Part shown: positions 8,830-17,198 of the stretch, one piece after another
How the letters are laid out: each line of letters begins with the position of its first letter
How positions within the stretch are numbered: the first letter of the stretch is position 1
Source of the DNA: CAWJAP01 sp963834365
GTDB taxonomy: Bacteria > Acidobacteriota > Vicinamibacteria > Vicinamibacterales > Vicinamibacteraceae
Assembly: GCA_963834365.1 (NCBI GenBank)
Contig: CAWIBS010000030.1
Coordinates: 310,001-374,000, forward strand
Reading direction: 5' to 3'
DNA: 64,000 nucleotides
Program-made: the position numbers and the translations under genes
The notes under the pieces: generated by a model
Told to the model about the DNA's origin: nothing
What the model saw: the letters and a program-made list of their open reading frames with translations, nothing else
Database searches by the model: none

Positions 8830-11617
8830 CTATGGCAGCGGCGTCCCCGTGGCATTCGTCCCCGCACTCCAGATATTGCCGTCGCGCGTGTAGTAGACCG
8901 CGCGCTCGACCACGATCGGGCCGCCCGTGCTGGTGACCACCGCGCCAAAGCGCTCCTCGCGGAGCTCTGCGACGACGGTGCCGAATGACCCGACCGGGAC
9001 GTTGAACCGCGAGTTCGACGGGACGTTGTAGGTGTGGACGATCGGCGCGTCGAGCTCGCGAATGAACTCGACCTGGACCGAGACGTCCGAGGCGTTGGTG
9101 TTCGCCAGCAGGATGTAGGTCTGCGCGAAGTCCGCCAGGCCCGCCTGCCCTTCGGCCAGCGCCCAGCGCGGCGCCGTCTGCGTCACGCCGAAGCTGTTGT
9201 GCGACTCCTGCCAGAGGCTGGGGACCGATGGCCAATACTGGGCGCGCTCGACGACGATGGGAACGTCGGACGTGACGCGCGTCGCGACAGCGGCGTTCGC
9301 CAGCTCCGGCGCCTCCTCGAGGTTCACGGTGAGCCGCCCGCCGGGGGCAATCGTCTTCTGCCGCGTGACGGTCTGTCCAGCATCGGTGAAAAACGTCAGC
9401 GTCACATTCGCGAGCTGCGTCCCCGGATTCGCCGCGAGAATGAACGTCTCGAAGTAGGGCCCCGTCGCGCCCTCGGCCAGGAACCACTCCGTGGCCGGGG
9501 CGGTCACCCCGGCGGATTCGTGCCCGGCCTTCCAGAGCACATCGGGCGGCGTGCCGAAGTACATGGCGCGTTCGGCGGCGCCCGGCTGATCGAGGAACGT
9601 CACCTCGATGCCGAACGACTGGTTGCGGAGCGGCGCGTAGCCCCCCGGATCGAACGTGAACCGCGCCAGCGGCGCCACCGTGACGGTCTCCTCGAACGGC
9701 GCGCCTCCCTCGATGAGGAACCGGACACGTGCCCGATTGGGCAGGGTGCTCGGATTGGTCAGCAGGACAAACGTGTAGAAAAAGCCCTGCGAGCCTTCCG
9801 CGAAGTACCACGTGGTGGCGGGCCCGGTCAGCGCCTTCTCGGCATGCGCTCCGTAGCCGGTCTGATCCCAGCGCATGGTCCGCTCGACGACGACCTGGCG
9901 ATCGGCTTCGACGATGGTCGAGAACGCCGATGAGACGATGCTCTGGAGCTGGCCCGGGTTGATCGTCAGCCGGCGCTTCGGCGCAATCGTCACCGCCCAC
10001 GGCACCGTCGATCCATCGTCCTTCAACACGCGCAGCAGAACGCGGGCCGGCTGCGTGTCCGGGTTCAGGAGCGCGATGGTCGTGTCGAAGAACACCGAGC
10101 TCGCCCCCTCAGCGAGCAGGCGGGAGAACTGGGTGAATCCGCGCGGGTGCGTGCGGCTCGCGAGCTCGACGTTGTTCGGGACGCCATCGGCGTCCGGGTC
10201 TCCCGTGAACCCGTCGGCGCCAGCCGCCGAAGCGGGATTCAGCCCGAAGGTCAGCTTCCCACGCATCGGGGAGACCGTCGCTGTCTCCGTCTCCATTGGT
10301 CAGCACCAGGCGCCGGATCTCGCCGGGACGCCGGCAGCTCCGTACTTGACGATGTAGATTTCGCCGAAGAAGTCGACGTCGATCGAGCTGATGTTGCCGG
10401 GCGTGGCGATTTCGGCGGTGTGCTCGATGAAACCGGAAGCCGAGGCCTCGCGGGTCACCGGATCGATGGCGAGCGCGATCGAGCCCAGGCGGCCGGAGAT
10501 GTAGTCGGCGTAGAAGTAGCGGCCCTGGTAGAAGGCGCCGAGCAGGCTGCCGCGATAGACGTAGCCACCGGTGATCGAGGTGCTGTTGTTCGTGCCGAAC
10601 GCGTCGCCGTATTCGTGAATCGGCTCGCGAAGCGGCAGAAAGCCAGCGGCGGTCGCGGTGTTGAAATCGTGCTGGCCCTCCCGGATCCGCCAGCCGTAGT
10701 TGCGCCCGCCCCGCCGCGACGGCTCGTAGTTGATCTCTTCCCAGGCCCCTTGACCGACGTCGCCGATCGTCAGCGCGCCCGTGCCGCCGTGCATCGGATT
10801 ATCGAAGGTGATGCGCCACGGATTTCGAACGCCGAACGCCCAGATCTCGTCGAGCGCGCCGAGCGTGTCGGCGCCGGCGAACGGGATTGTCGGCAGGGAT
10901 GCTGTATCCGCGCGGGTCGCTGTCCGGGACGCCGACGTCGAGGCGCAGGATCTTCCCGAGCAGTGTCCCCGGCAACTGCGCCTGGTTCCCTGGATCGCCC
11001 CCCGCGCCGCCATCGCCCATCGCGATGTAGAGGTATCCGTCGGGGCCGAAGACGATCTTTCCGCCGTTGTGATTGCTGTACGGCTGACAGATGAACGGCT
11101 GGGGCGTCTGCTGAAGGCTCGTGCAGGCGGGTGCCCCGGAGTTCGGGGTGTGCATGTCGGGCATCGCCGGCCACACCAGGTCGAACCGCGTACTTTCGTC
11201 GGCGACGAAGGGGTCGGCCGCCGATCGGCGAAAGCGCGCGACGACGGTCGCACCGGCCGGGACGCTTCCACTGGCCTCACTCGAGAAGTTCACGTAGAAG
11301 CGGCCAGAACGCGCATAGTCAGCAGGGAATGCGAGGCCGAGCAGCCCGCGCTCCCCACAGCACAGCGATTCCTGACTCAGGTCGATGAACGGTGTCGCTC
11401 GCAACGCGCCGTTCTGAATCACGCGAATCAGGCCGGTCTGTTCGACGACGTACTGGATGGCCGGGTCTGACGGGTCCTGCACCATGCCGACGGGGCTCGA
11501 AAGCCCGGAGACGTAAGGAACCGTGCTGAGTTGCGCGCCGGCGTGTCGCGCCGCGCCGAGCGCGATTGCCACGGTGAGCGCTCCGACGATCCGGCCTTGC
11601 CACGTTCGTGGGTCCAT
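8830..11617 (-). CDS. PQQ-dependent sugar dehydrogenase-like beta-propeller fused to calcium-binding and repeat domains (three frameshifts)
   Basis: Read through three apparent indels (about 10885, 10318 and 10255), this is one secreted protein of about 930 aa. Part 1 (11617-10320) is a glucose/sorbosone dehydrogenase-type propeller: signal peptide, SGLSSPVGMVQDP, SNHNGGKIVFGPDGYLYIAMGDGG, LGKILRLDVG, WAFGVRNPWRITFD and GGYVYRGS. A thrombospondin-type-3-like calcium loop follows (NGDGDSDGLPDAWEAD, then GDPDADGVPNN). Last come four units of roughly 100 residues, each marked by a variant of WFLAEGATGPYFETF. The start has GAGAGGA about 7 nt upstream. A sugar or alcohol dehydrogenase role is inferred from the family; the repeats are probably for surface anchoring or adhesion. 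Confidence 0.75.
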
Positions 11618-11810
11618 TGGGGGTCCTCTCTGTTCACGCGGACAGGTGAAGGCCGCCCGGAGCACACGGACGTCCAGCCCAGCGGCATTGCATGGGCCGT
11701 TCCATCGACTGGAGGTGGCAAACCGGCCGCGATCGGCCCGAAAAGAGGGCCAGGACTGGCGGGCCGGATGTGATGTCTGGACGCGCAGACGCCCGAATCT
11801 CGTCCCGTTC

Positions 11811-11824
11811 TACACCGCGGTGTA
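11811..11824. promoter_or_regulatory. 14-bp perfect palindrome, candidate operator
   Basis: TACACCGCGGTGTA is a perfect dyad in the 342-bp gap upstream of the sugar-dehydrogenase-like gene and downstream of the hydrolase gene. The TACA/TGTA ends resemble operators of BlaI/CopY-type repressors, but no regulator is adjacent and the assignment is a guess. The rest of the gap has no gene and holds the CCCAGTCG array. Confidence 0.35.
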
Positions 11825-11891
11825 AATTCCGAATACGCAGACGAGGCGACAAATGCGACGAGATCGCGCGACGGCGCCGGGTTCGCCGTAT

Positions 11892-11938
11892 CGCCCAGTC
11901 CCCCAGTCGCCCAGTCCCCCAAGTCGCCGAGTCGCGAC
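11892..11938. repeat. CCCAGTCG tandem array
   Basis: Repeats of CGCCCAGTCCCCCAGT with one orientation only, immediately downstream of the minus-strand hydrolase gene stop at 11960. Same family as the arrays near 6.3, 43.5 and 54.2 kb. Confidence 0.65.
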
Positions 11939-11959
11939 GTCTCGGGGTCGAAACTCCCG

Positions 11960-13690
11960 TCACGGCACCCGCACGGCGGACCGGGGGAGGTACGACGGAT
12001 CGGCGTTGCCGGGAAGCGCCAGGAAGGGTTTGAACGAATCGAGCGACTCGTCGAAGAGCGTCGTCGCGACGCTCATCGACGGCGCGAATCCGGATGCCTT
12101 CTGCACGCGGCTCTCGAGCCAGCGGACGTGGGTATCGAGATAGCCGGCGACGAAGCCCCGCAGCGACGGCGCTTCATGGCGGCCGCCGTTGCCCGCTTCG
12201 AGAAACGAGTGATTCGCACGTTCGAACACCTTGATCGTCACGTCGCGCGCCGGACTCTTCGCCAGCGCAGCCTCGATGCCGGCCCGGTTCACGCTCGCGG
12301 GAACGATCCTGTCGAGTGCCCCATACAGGACGAGCACGGGGCATTTCAGGCGTTCGAGCGCCGGGCGCGGATCGTAGGTCAGCACGTGCTGCCAATGCCA
12401 CTGCAGGTTCTCGAGCGAGGGCGGCGGATTGACGTAGTAGGCCCAGCCCTCGCGCTTCGCGCGATCGATCTCGGTCTGCAGTGTTTCCCATCCCTGGCCA
12501 GTCCTGGCGACCTCGAACTTCTGGTCCATGAACGCCTGCGCGCGCTTCAGGATCTCGGAGGGCACGTCGTCGGCTCGCATCTGGTGCTCGACCCGCACCC
12601 GTTCGTGCTCGAGCGGCGTCAGTGCCGGCGCCGATTCGGCGATGATGAACGCGACCTGTCCGGACTGCTGGGCGGCCAGCGGCGCGACCCAGCTGCCGAG
12701 ACTCATGCCGTGCAGGCCGATCTGTGCGGGATCGATCTCGGATCGCGACTGCAGATACCGCAATCCGGCGATCGCATCGCCCGCGAGATCCTCGAAGGTC
12801 GCCCGTGCCCAGCTGCCGGTCGACGATCCCGTGCCGCGCTTGTCGTGGATGAGGACCGCCACTCCGGCTCGCGCGTAGACGTCGGCCCACGGCCGCAATG
12901 CGTCCCGGGTCGCCGAACCCGATCCCTGGACCATGACCACGGCCGGATGCGGGCCGGGACCGTTCGGCAGCACCAGCGTTGCCGACAGGCGGACGTCGCC
13001 GTTGTAGAAGCCGATCTGCTCCATGCGATACAAGGTCCGGCGCACACCGACGACCGGCGCACGGCCGTTGCGATCCCAGGTAATCGTCTGGACGGCTCCG
13101 CCGCTTTCGCCGGCGACGGCGATCTTCACGGCCACGGGGTAGCCGGAGCCGATCGTGGGGCCGGCGACGAGCGTCCCATCCTCGAGCGCGAAGAGGGCGC
13201 CAACCCGGTCGGCTGCATGGTCCACGTACATCAGTCCGCCATTGTTCTTGGCGATGAGGACGATGTGCCCCGGCTCGAGTTCGTAGGTGCCGGCGATAGC
13301 GTCGACGCGCTCGGGCGTCAGCGGCGCGACTTTGAGCAGCTCGAAGCTGGCCGACGCGTAGGACTGTCGCACGATGCCTGACACGCGGCCTGGCCGGCGA
13401 TGGCCTTCGAAGCGCAAGGTCGTCCGCGACGATTGCACGTCGAACTTCAACGAATCGTCGTCCGCCTTCAAGCGCTGCATTTCGAGCGCTACGTCACCCG
13501 CCAGGGGGAGGTCGAGAGTGCCGGAAAGCTTGTCGTCCTGCCGCTCCACGTGGGCGGAGACATAGACGGTACCGTCACGGCCGCGGAACCCTCCGATCCA
13601 ATCGCCTTCGGCCCACGCCGGTGGAGCCGCACCCACTGAGGCCGGCAGCCACGCGCAGACGAACATCGCGACGAATACGCGGTATCGCAT
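11960..13690 (-). CDS. Secreted alpha/beta hydrolase (dienelactone hydrolase / S9-like) with N-terminal beta domain
   Basis: 576 aa with a signal peptide (ends near ASVGAAPP). Residues about 25-235 form a beta-rich accessory domain (GDWIGGFRGRDGTVYV). The hydrolase domain follows. The triad can be placed at Ser in GLHGMSLGSW near 330, Asp in LVLYGALDRIVP near 458 and His in FERANHSFLE near 495. The HDKRGTGSSTGSW oxyanion region is present. Probable esterase or peptidase acting outside the cytoplasm; substrate unknown. GGAGAAGGGCG precedes the ATG, a good ribosome site. No close partner gene on this strand. Confidence 0.85.
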   Translation of the reverse strand: MRYRVFVAMFVCAWLPASVGAAPPAWAEGDWIGGFRGRDGTVYVSAHVERQDDKLSGTLDLPLAGDVALEMQRLKADDDSLKFDVQSSRTTLRFEGHRRPGRVSGIVRQSYASASFELLKVAPLTPERVDAIAGTYELEPGHIVLIAKNNGGLMYVDHAADRVGALFALEDGTLVAGPTIGSGYPVAVKIAVAGESGGAVQTITWDRNGRAPVVGVRRTLYRMEQIGFYNGDVRLSATLVLPNGPGPHPAVVMVQGSGSATRDALRPWADVYARAGVAVLIHDKRGTGSSTGSWARATFEDLAGDAIAGLRYLQSRSEIDPAQIGLHGMSLGSWVAPLAAQQSGQVAFIIAESAPALTPLEHERVRVEHQMRADDVPSEILKRAQAFMDQKFEVARTGQGWETLQTEIDRAKREGWAYYVNPPPSLENLQWHWQHVLTYDPRPALERLKCPVLVLYGALDRIVPASVNRAGIEAALAKSPARDVTIKVFERANHSFLEAGNGGRHEAPSLRGFVAGYLDTHVRWLESRVQKASGFAPSMSVATTLFDESLDSFKPFLALPGNADPSYLPRSAVRVP

Positions 13691-13928
13691 CGCCCTTCTC
13701 CGTTCCCTGGACTGATGTCCGCGTAGACGGAGGGGCCATGAAGGACGTTCGATGTCCGTTTTTGAGATACGGCCTGTTCGACCGCGCGCACTTCGCTGGT
13801 AAGCCGCTGAAACGGCGCCACTACCGGATTCGTGTCACGGCGTACGCCCGGGAAGGGAACGCGTCGACAATGTGACGAACGGGATGGCGGCGGTGACGAT
13901 GAACGGCAGTCGGAGAGTATTGCCGAAG

Positions 13929-14087
13929 GTCCGGCTCAAGCCGGACACTACGTTCACCCGTGGTTGGTCCGGTGGGTCCGGCTAAAAAGCCGGACACTAC
14001 GTTCATCCATGGTTGGTCCGCCACAAAAGCCGGACACGACGTTCGCGCATCGTTGGTCGCTCGTAGTGTCCGGCTTAGCCGGACCAC
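13929..14087. repeat. Cluster of four REP-like palindromes, family A
   Basis: Copies at about 13929-13955, 13976-14007, 14029-14048 (half) and 14063-14087 share GTCCGGCTNNAGCCGGAC followed by ACTACGTTC. The last copy is inverted. They fill most of the 412 bp between the hydrolase start and the small membrane protein gene, which otherwise holds no gene. Confidence 0.75.
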
Positions 14088-14102
14088 CCGCCACGATCCT
14101 TG

Positions 14103-14240
14103 CTACGACCGGTTGAAGACGATCTGAAGGATCCAGAGAACGAGCAGGACCGCGGCTTCCGCCGCGAGCACGGTCAGGTAGGTGCGCCGCATCCGCTGGC
14201 GATCCTCGGCTGGCTCGACGTTAGTTTCCAGATCGTTCAC
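14103..14240 (-). CDS. Small single-pass membrane protein, 45 aa, coupled to the lyase gene
   Basis: A GTG at 14240 overlaps the TGA of the upstream lyase gene (GTGA), the usual sign of translational coupling. The protein has a charged cytoplasmic N-terminus (VNDLETNVEPAEDRQRM) and one transmembrane helix made of TYLTVLAAEAAVLLVLW and ILQIVF, then a short basic tail. Too short for family assignment. Its place suggests co-expression with the lyase, but no functional link is known to me. The layout resembles small membrane subunits or anchors. Confidence 0.6.
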   Translation of the reverse strand: MNDLETNVEPAEDRQRMRRTYLTVLAAEAAVLLVLWILQIVFNRS

Positions 14241-15691
14241 AGGGTTCCCACCGCCGCGTCAAGGCGCTGGCTCGCGAGAGCCAGGCTCGTGCGCGCTTCC
14301 TCGAGCCAGCCCTCGTCGGCGGCGACGAGGTTCCGCGACAACCCGATGGCTTCGGCCGTCCGCTCAGGCGCTGGTCCGCCCGGGGTCCGGCGCACCGCGA
14401 TGAAGTGCTCGGGACTCAGCATCTCATCCAGCCGGGTGGACGTCTCGCGTATTGGCGTCCCCAGCAGCTGCCGCGACACCTCGGCGAGCTGCGCGTCGAG
14501 GGGGGCGTCGGGCCGCTCGCGCCGCGCCTGCACGAGTGCGGCGGCCACCTTGTGGGCGCGCCCGAAGGCGACTCCGTGATCGCGCGCGAGGCCGTCGGCA
14601 AGCTCGGTCGTCGTGACCCAGCTCTCGTGCGCACGGTTCGCCATCGCGGCCGTGTCGAACACTGCTCCCCGCAGCGCAGCGCCGACCAGCGTGGTGGCAC
14701 GCACGGCATCGCGGAACGCCGCATGCACGAGCGGCTGCAGGTCGTCCTCGGTGTCCACGATGTCACCGAACGGCGTGTTGTGGACGGCGATGATCACCGC
14801 CGTCGCCTGGCCGAGCGCTTTGCTCCCGATCGATCGGGCATGCTCGAGCGCCACGGGATTGCGCTTCTGCGGCATGATGCTGCTCGCCTGTACGAAACCG
14901 TCTGCGAGCCGCAGATAGCGGACCTCGGCGGTGCACCAGAGCAGCAGGTCCTGCACCACCCGTCCGAGCCCGGCGAGCAACACCGCGGTCGCGGCCAGGC
15001 TTTCGAGCATGTAGTCCACCGTGGCAATGCTGCCGTAGGTATTGCCCGTCGGCGCCGAGAAGCCGAGCAAGTCACTCGTACGCTGGCGATCGATGGCGAA
15101 GCCGGTCCCGGTGATGGCGCAGGCGCCCAGCGGGCAGTAGTTGGTCGTGGCGTACGCGGCGCGCAGTCGTCTGGTGTCGCGCTCCAGCTGCTCGATCGCA
15201 CCCAGCAGATAGTGCGCGAGCGTCGTCGGCTGTGCGGGCTGGGTGTGCGTGTGCGCGGCGAAGATCGTGCTGCGGTGCCGATCCGCGATCTCGAGGAGCG
15301 TCGTGCGCAGAAAGAGCGACGCGGCCACCAGATCCAGGACGAACCCGCGCTGCCGCATCCGGTACATCGTCATGTCGATGTCGTTGCGGCTTCGCGCCGT
15401 GTGGAGCCGGGCCGCCACGTCCTCGCCCGCACGCTCGACGAGCAGACGCTCGAGGTGGAAGAACAGGTCCTCGGTCGCGCCGTCGTATGCCGTGCCGCGG
15501 ACGGTGTCACAGCAGATCGCGGCCAGCGCCGACCGCAGCGTGCGCGCATGGTCGCGTGAGACGATGCCCGACTCGGCGAGCATCACCAGGTGGGCGCGGT
15601 GAATCGCGAGCAGGGGCTCGAGGAACAGCGCCTTGGCATCTTCGAAGTTCTCGTTGAGCACGTGCTGCACGTACTCGGGCGCAAAAGACAT
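14237..15691 (-). CDS. argH: Argininosuccinate lyase family protein
   Basis: 484 aa of the fumarase/aspartase superfamily. The signature loop SSIMPQKRNP is near residue 270, with ARSRNDIDMTMYRMR and THTQPAQPTT upstream as in ArgH. The known reaction is cleavage of argininosuccinate to arginine and fumarate, the last step of arginine synthesis. The N-terminus (FAPEYVQHVLNENFEDAK) is the shorter form of a divergent ArgH subgroup, and no other arg gene is nearby, so a related lyase activity is possible. The ATG has a weak AAGG close upstream; a longer alternative frame upstream was not adopted. Confidence 0.8.
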   Translation of the reverse strand: MSFAPEYVQHVLNENFEDAKALFLEPLLAIHRAHLVMLAESGIVSRDHARTLRSALAAICCDTVRGTAYDGATEDLFFHLERLLVERAGEDVAARLHTARSRNDIDMTMYRMRQRGFVLDLVAASLFLRTTLLEIADRHRSTIFAAHTHTQPAQPTTLAHYLLGAIEQLERDTRRLRAAYATTNYCPLGACAITGTGFAIDRQRTSDLLGFSAPTGNTYGSIATVDYMLESLAATAVLLAGLGRVVQDLLLWCTAEVRYLRLADGFVQASSIMPQKRNPVALEHARSIGSKALGQATAVIIAVHNTPFGDIVDTEDDLQPLVHAAFRDAVRATTLVGAALRGAVFDTAAMANRAHESWVTTTELADGLARDHGVAFGRAHKVAAALVQARRERPDAPLDAQLAEVSRQLLGTPIRETSTRLDEMLSPEHFIAVRRTPGGPAPERTAEAIGLSRNLVAADEGWLEEARTSLALASQRLDAAVGTL

Positions 15692-16194
15692 CCTTCTGGG
15701 ATTCTAGCTGTTCTTCCTGGCTGGCCGGCAGCTCGACTGGAGTGTGCTGGTGCTCGGCCTGGCCCGCCTGGCTCTTCATCGAGGTCCTTCCTTCGCTGTG
15801 TGGGAAGCGCCGTGCGCCATCACGTCGATCCGGAACTCACTCGGCTCGATAAGCGCCGTCACATCCTGTTTGCACCCCATTCACGCCACGGCGATGTACC
15901 TTGGCGCCGGCGGGGTCAAGCTCGAGGTAGATGCCGTGCCAGCGCTCGCGCCTTCATCGACTCAGCACCCAACGCGTCCCGTCTTTCACGCGACGCCCTC
16001 CCGGGGCTACTCGCTTCGCGCCGGAAGGCCAGACCGGGTCTTTCGGACGAGGCCTGTTTCGGCTGGACGCATAATGGAGTGGTGTTCCCCGTTGTTCCTC
16101 TGCCGGGTTTGGCCGATATGCTCGGTCGTCGTGCCATTCCGGCTGAAGTCGTGCTCCGCGCCGTAGTCCACGAGGCTCTGAAGCGGAGCGATCG
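15692..16194. other. 503-bp gap without a recognised gene
   Basis: Open frames exist on both strands but none gives a recognisable domain, conserved motif or ribosome site except GGAG at 16185-16188, which serves the next gene. I see no repeats. It may hold the divergent promoters of the argH unit and the Ig-like membrane protein. Confidence 0.5.
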
Positions 16195-16971
16195 TTGGCG
16201 AAGATGACTGCCTCGCGATCGCGGTTGCCGATCTGGCTGCTGATTGCGATCGGTCTGGGCATGACGATCGGTGTCACCGTTGCGGTGTTCCCGCTCGGCC
16301 GGCACCTGCTGGTCTTCGTCATCGTCCTGAGCGGCCTCGCCTGGCTGCTTCGCACGGCGAGCGACTGGGTCGCGGAACATGCGGGTCCGCAGCGGGGCAT
16401 GGTCATTCTCGGGCTGGTGCTGTTCGGCGCCTGGTTCGCGCTGGCTGCCGCCGGGCCCCGTCAGCTGCAGAACTTCGGGTTCGGCCCCCTGCGGGTCCCG
16501 AGCGAGCCTCCCGATCCGTTCGAGCTCCGTCCCGCCGGATCACGCGGGCCGTTGTCGTCGCTGGGCTCGCCCTCGCCGGACGAAGAACCGAGATCGCCGC
16601 TCGGGGATCTGCTGCGGCGGGACCCGTCCCCGGAGCCCGAGACTCCCGAGGCCCCGGCTGACGGCCGCCGCGGGACGCCGCGGGTCACGCTCCACCTGTC
16701 ATCGGGTGTTTCCCGGGCCGGAGAGGGAGTGGTCCTCATCGCACAGCTGCGCGGCGATGGCCGGCCGGTCCGCGGCTACATCGAGTTCCTCGTCGGTGAC
16801 GAGGTGGTCGATTGCAGGCTCGCGCGCGTCCAGGGGGACACCAGCCAGGCAGAGTTCCGGCTGGTCGGGATGAAGCCGGGGACCTACAGTCTGCGCGCCC
16901 GCTATAGCGGCAGCCGCAGCTTCGAGAACGCGGAGTCGGCGACCGTCCAGCACCGCGTCGCCGACAAGTGA
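16195..16971 (+). CDS. Membrane protein with C-terminal Ig-like domain
   Basis: 258 aa. Three hydrophobic segments fall in the first 100 residues (IWLLIAIGLGMTIGVTVAV; HLLVFVIVLSGLAWLL; MVILGLVLFGAWFALAA). A Pro/Asp/Glu-rich linker follows, then a beta domain of bacterial Ig-like type (residues about 165-255: GEGVVLIAQLRGDGRPV, GTYSLRARYSGSRSFENAES). A TTG at 16195 is chosen because GGAG is 6 nt upstream; an in-frame ATG at 16204 is the alternative. No enzymatic motif is seen. Its stop codon lies inside a giant inverted repeat shared with the convergent vWA gene. Confidence 0.7.
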   Translation: MAKMTASRSRLPIWLLIAIGLGMTIGVTVAVFPLGRHLLVFVIVLSGLAWLLRTASDWVAEHAGPQRGMVILGLVLFGAWFALAAAGPRQLQNFGFGPLRVPSEPPDPFELRPAGSRGPLSSLGSPSPDEEPRSPLGDLLRRDPSPEPETPEAPADGRRGTPRVTLHLSSGVSRAGEGVVLIAQLRGDGRPVRGYIEFLVGDEVVDCRLARVQGDTSQAEFRLVGMKPGTYSLRARYSGSRSFENAESATVQHRVADK

Positions 16972-17198
16972 GGCAACGGAGGGGACAGAGGAAACGGTCT
17001 TAACACAGAGGAACGGTCTTGTCTTAACACAGAGCAACGGAGTAACGGAGACGAACAGAGGAGAGCCTGAATTCCTATTTCTTAATTGTTTGAATTTGGG
17101 TTTTCTCCGTTCGCCTCCGTTGCTCCGTTACTCTGTGTTAAGACAAGACCGTTCCTCTGTGTTAAGACCGTTTCCTCCGTCCCCTCCGTTACCTCACG
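16967..17198. terminator. Giant inverted repeat between convergent genes
   Basis: The left arm (16967-17052) and right arm (17105-17198) are near-perfect reverse complements over about 80 bp, with only a handful of differences. They are built from CTTAACACAGAGGAACGGT-type units. The arms even include the stop codons of both flanking genes (AAGTGAGG on the left, its complement on the right). The loop is about 50 bp and AT-rich. A transcript from either side would form a huge hairpin, so a bidirectional terminator is the simple reading. Confidence 0.8.

Noticed and set aside
12128..13381. 417-codon plus-strand frame opposite the alpha/beta hydrolase
   Set aside because: Shadow frame; the minus strand has signal peptide, ribosome site and complete catalytic triad.
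15507..15779. Alternative upstream start for the ArgH-family lyase in another frame (MKSQAGQAEHQHTPVEL)
   Set aside because: It has a ribosome-like site but would need a frameshift, and the lyase N-terminus at 15691 already matches its subgroup.
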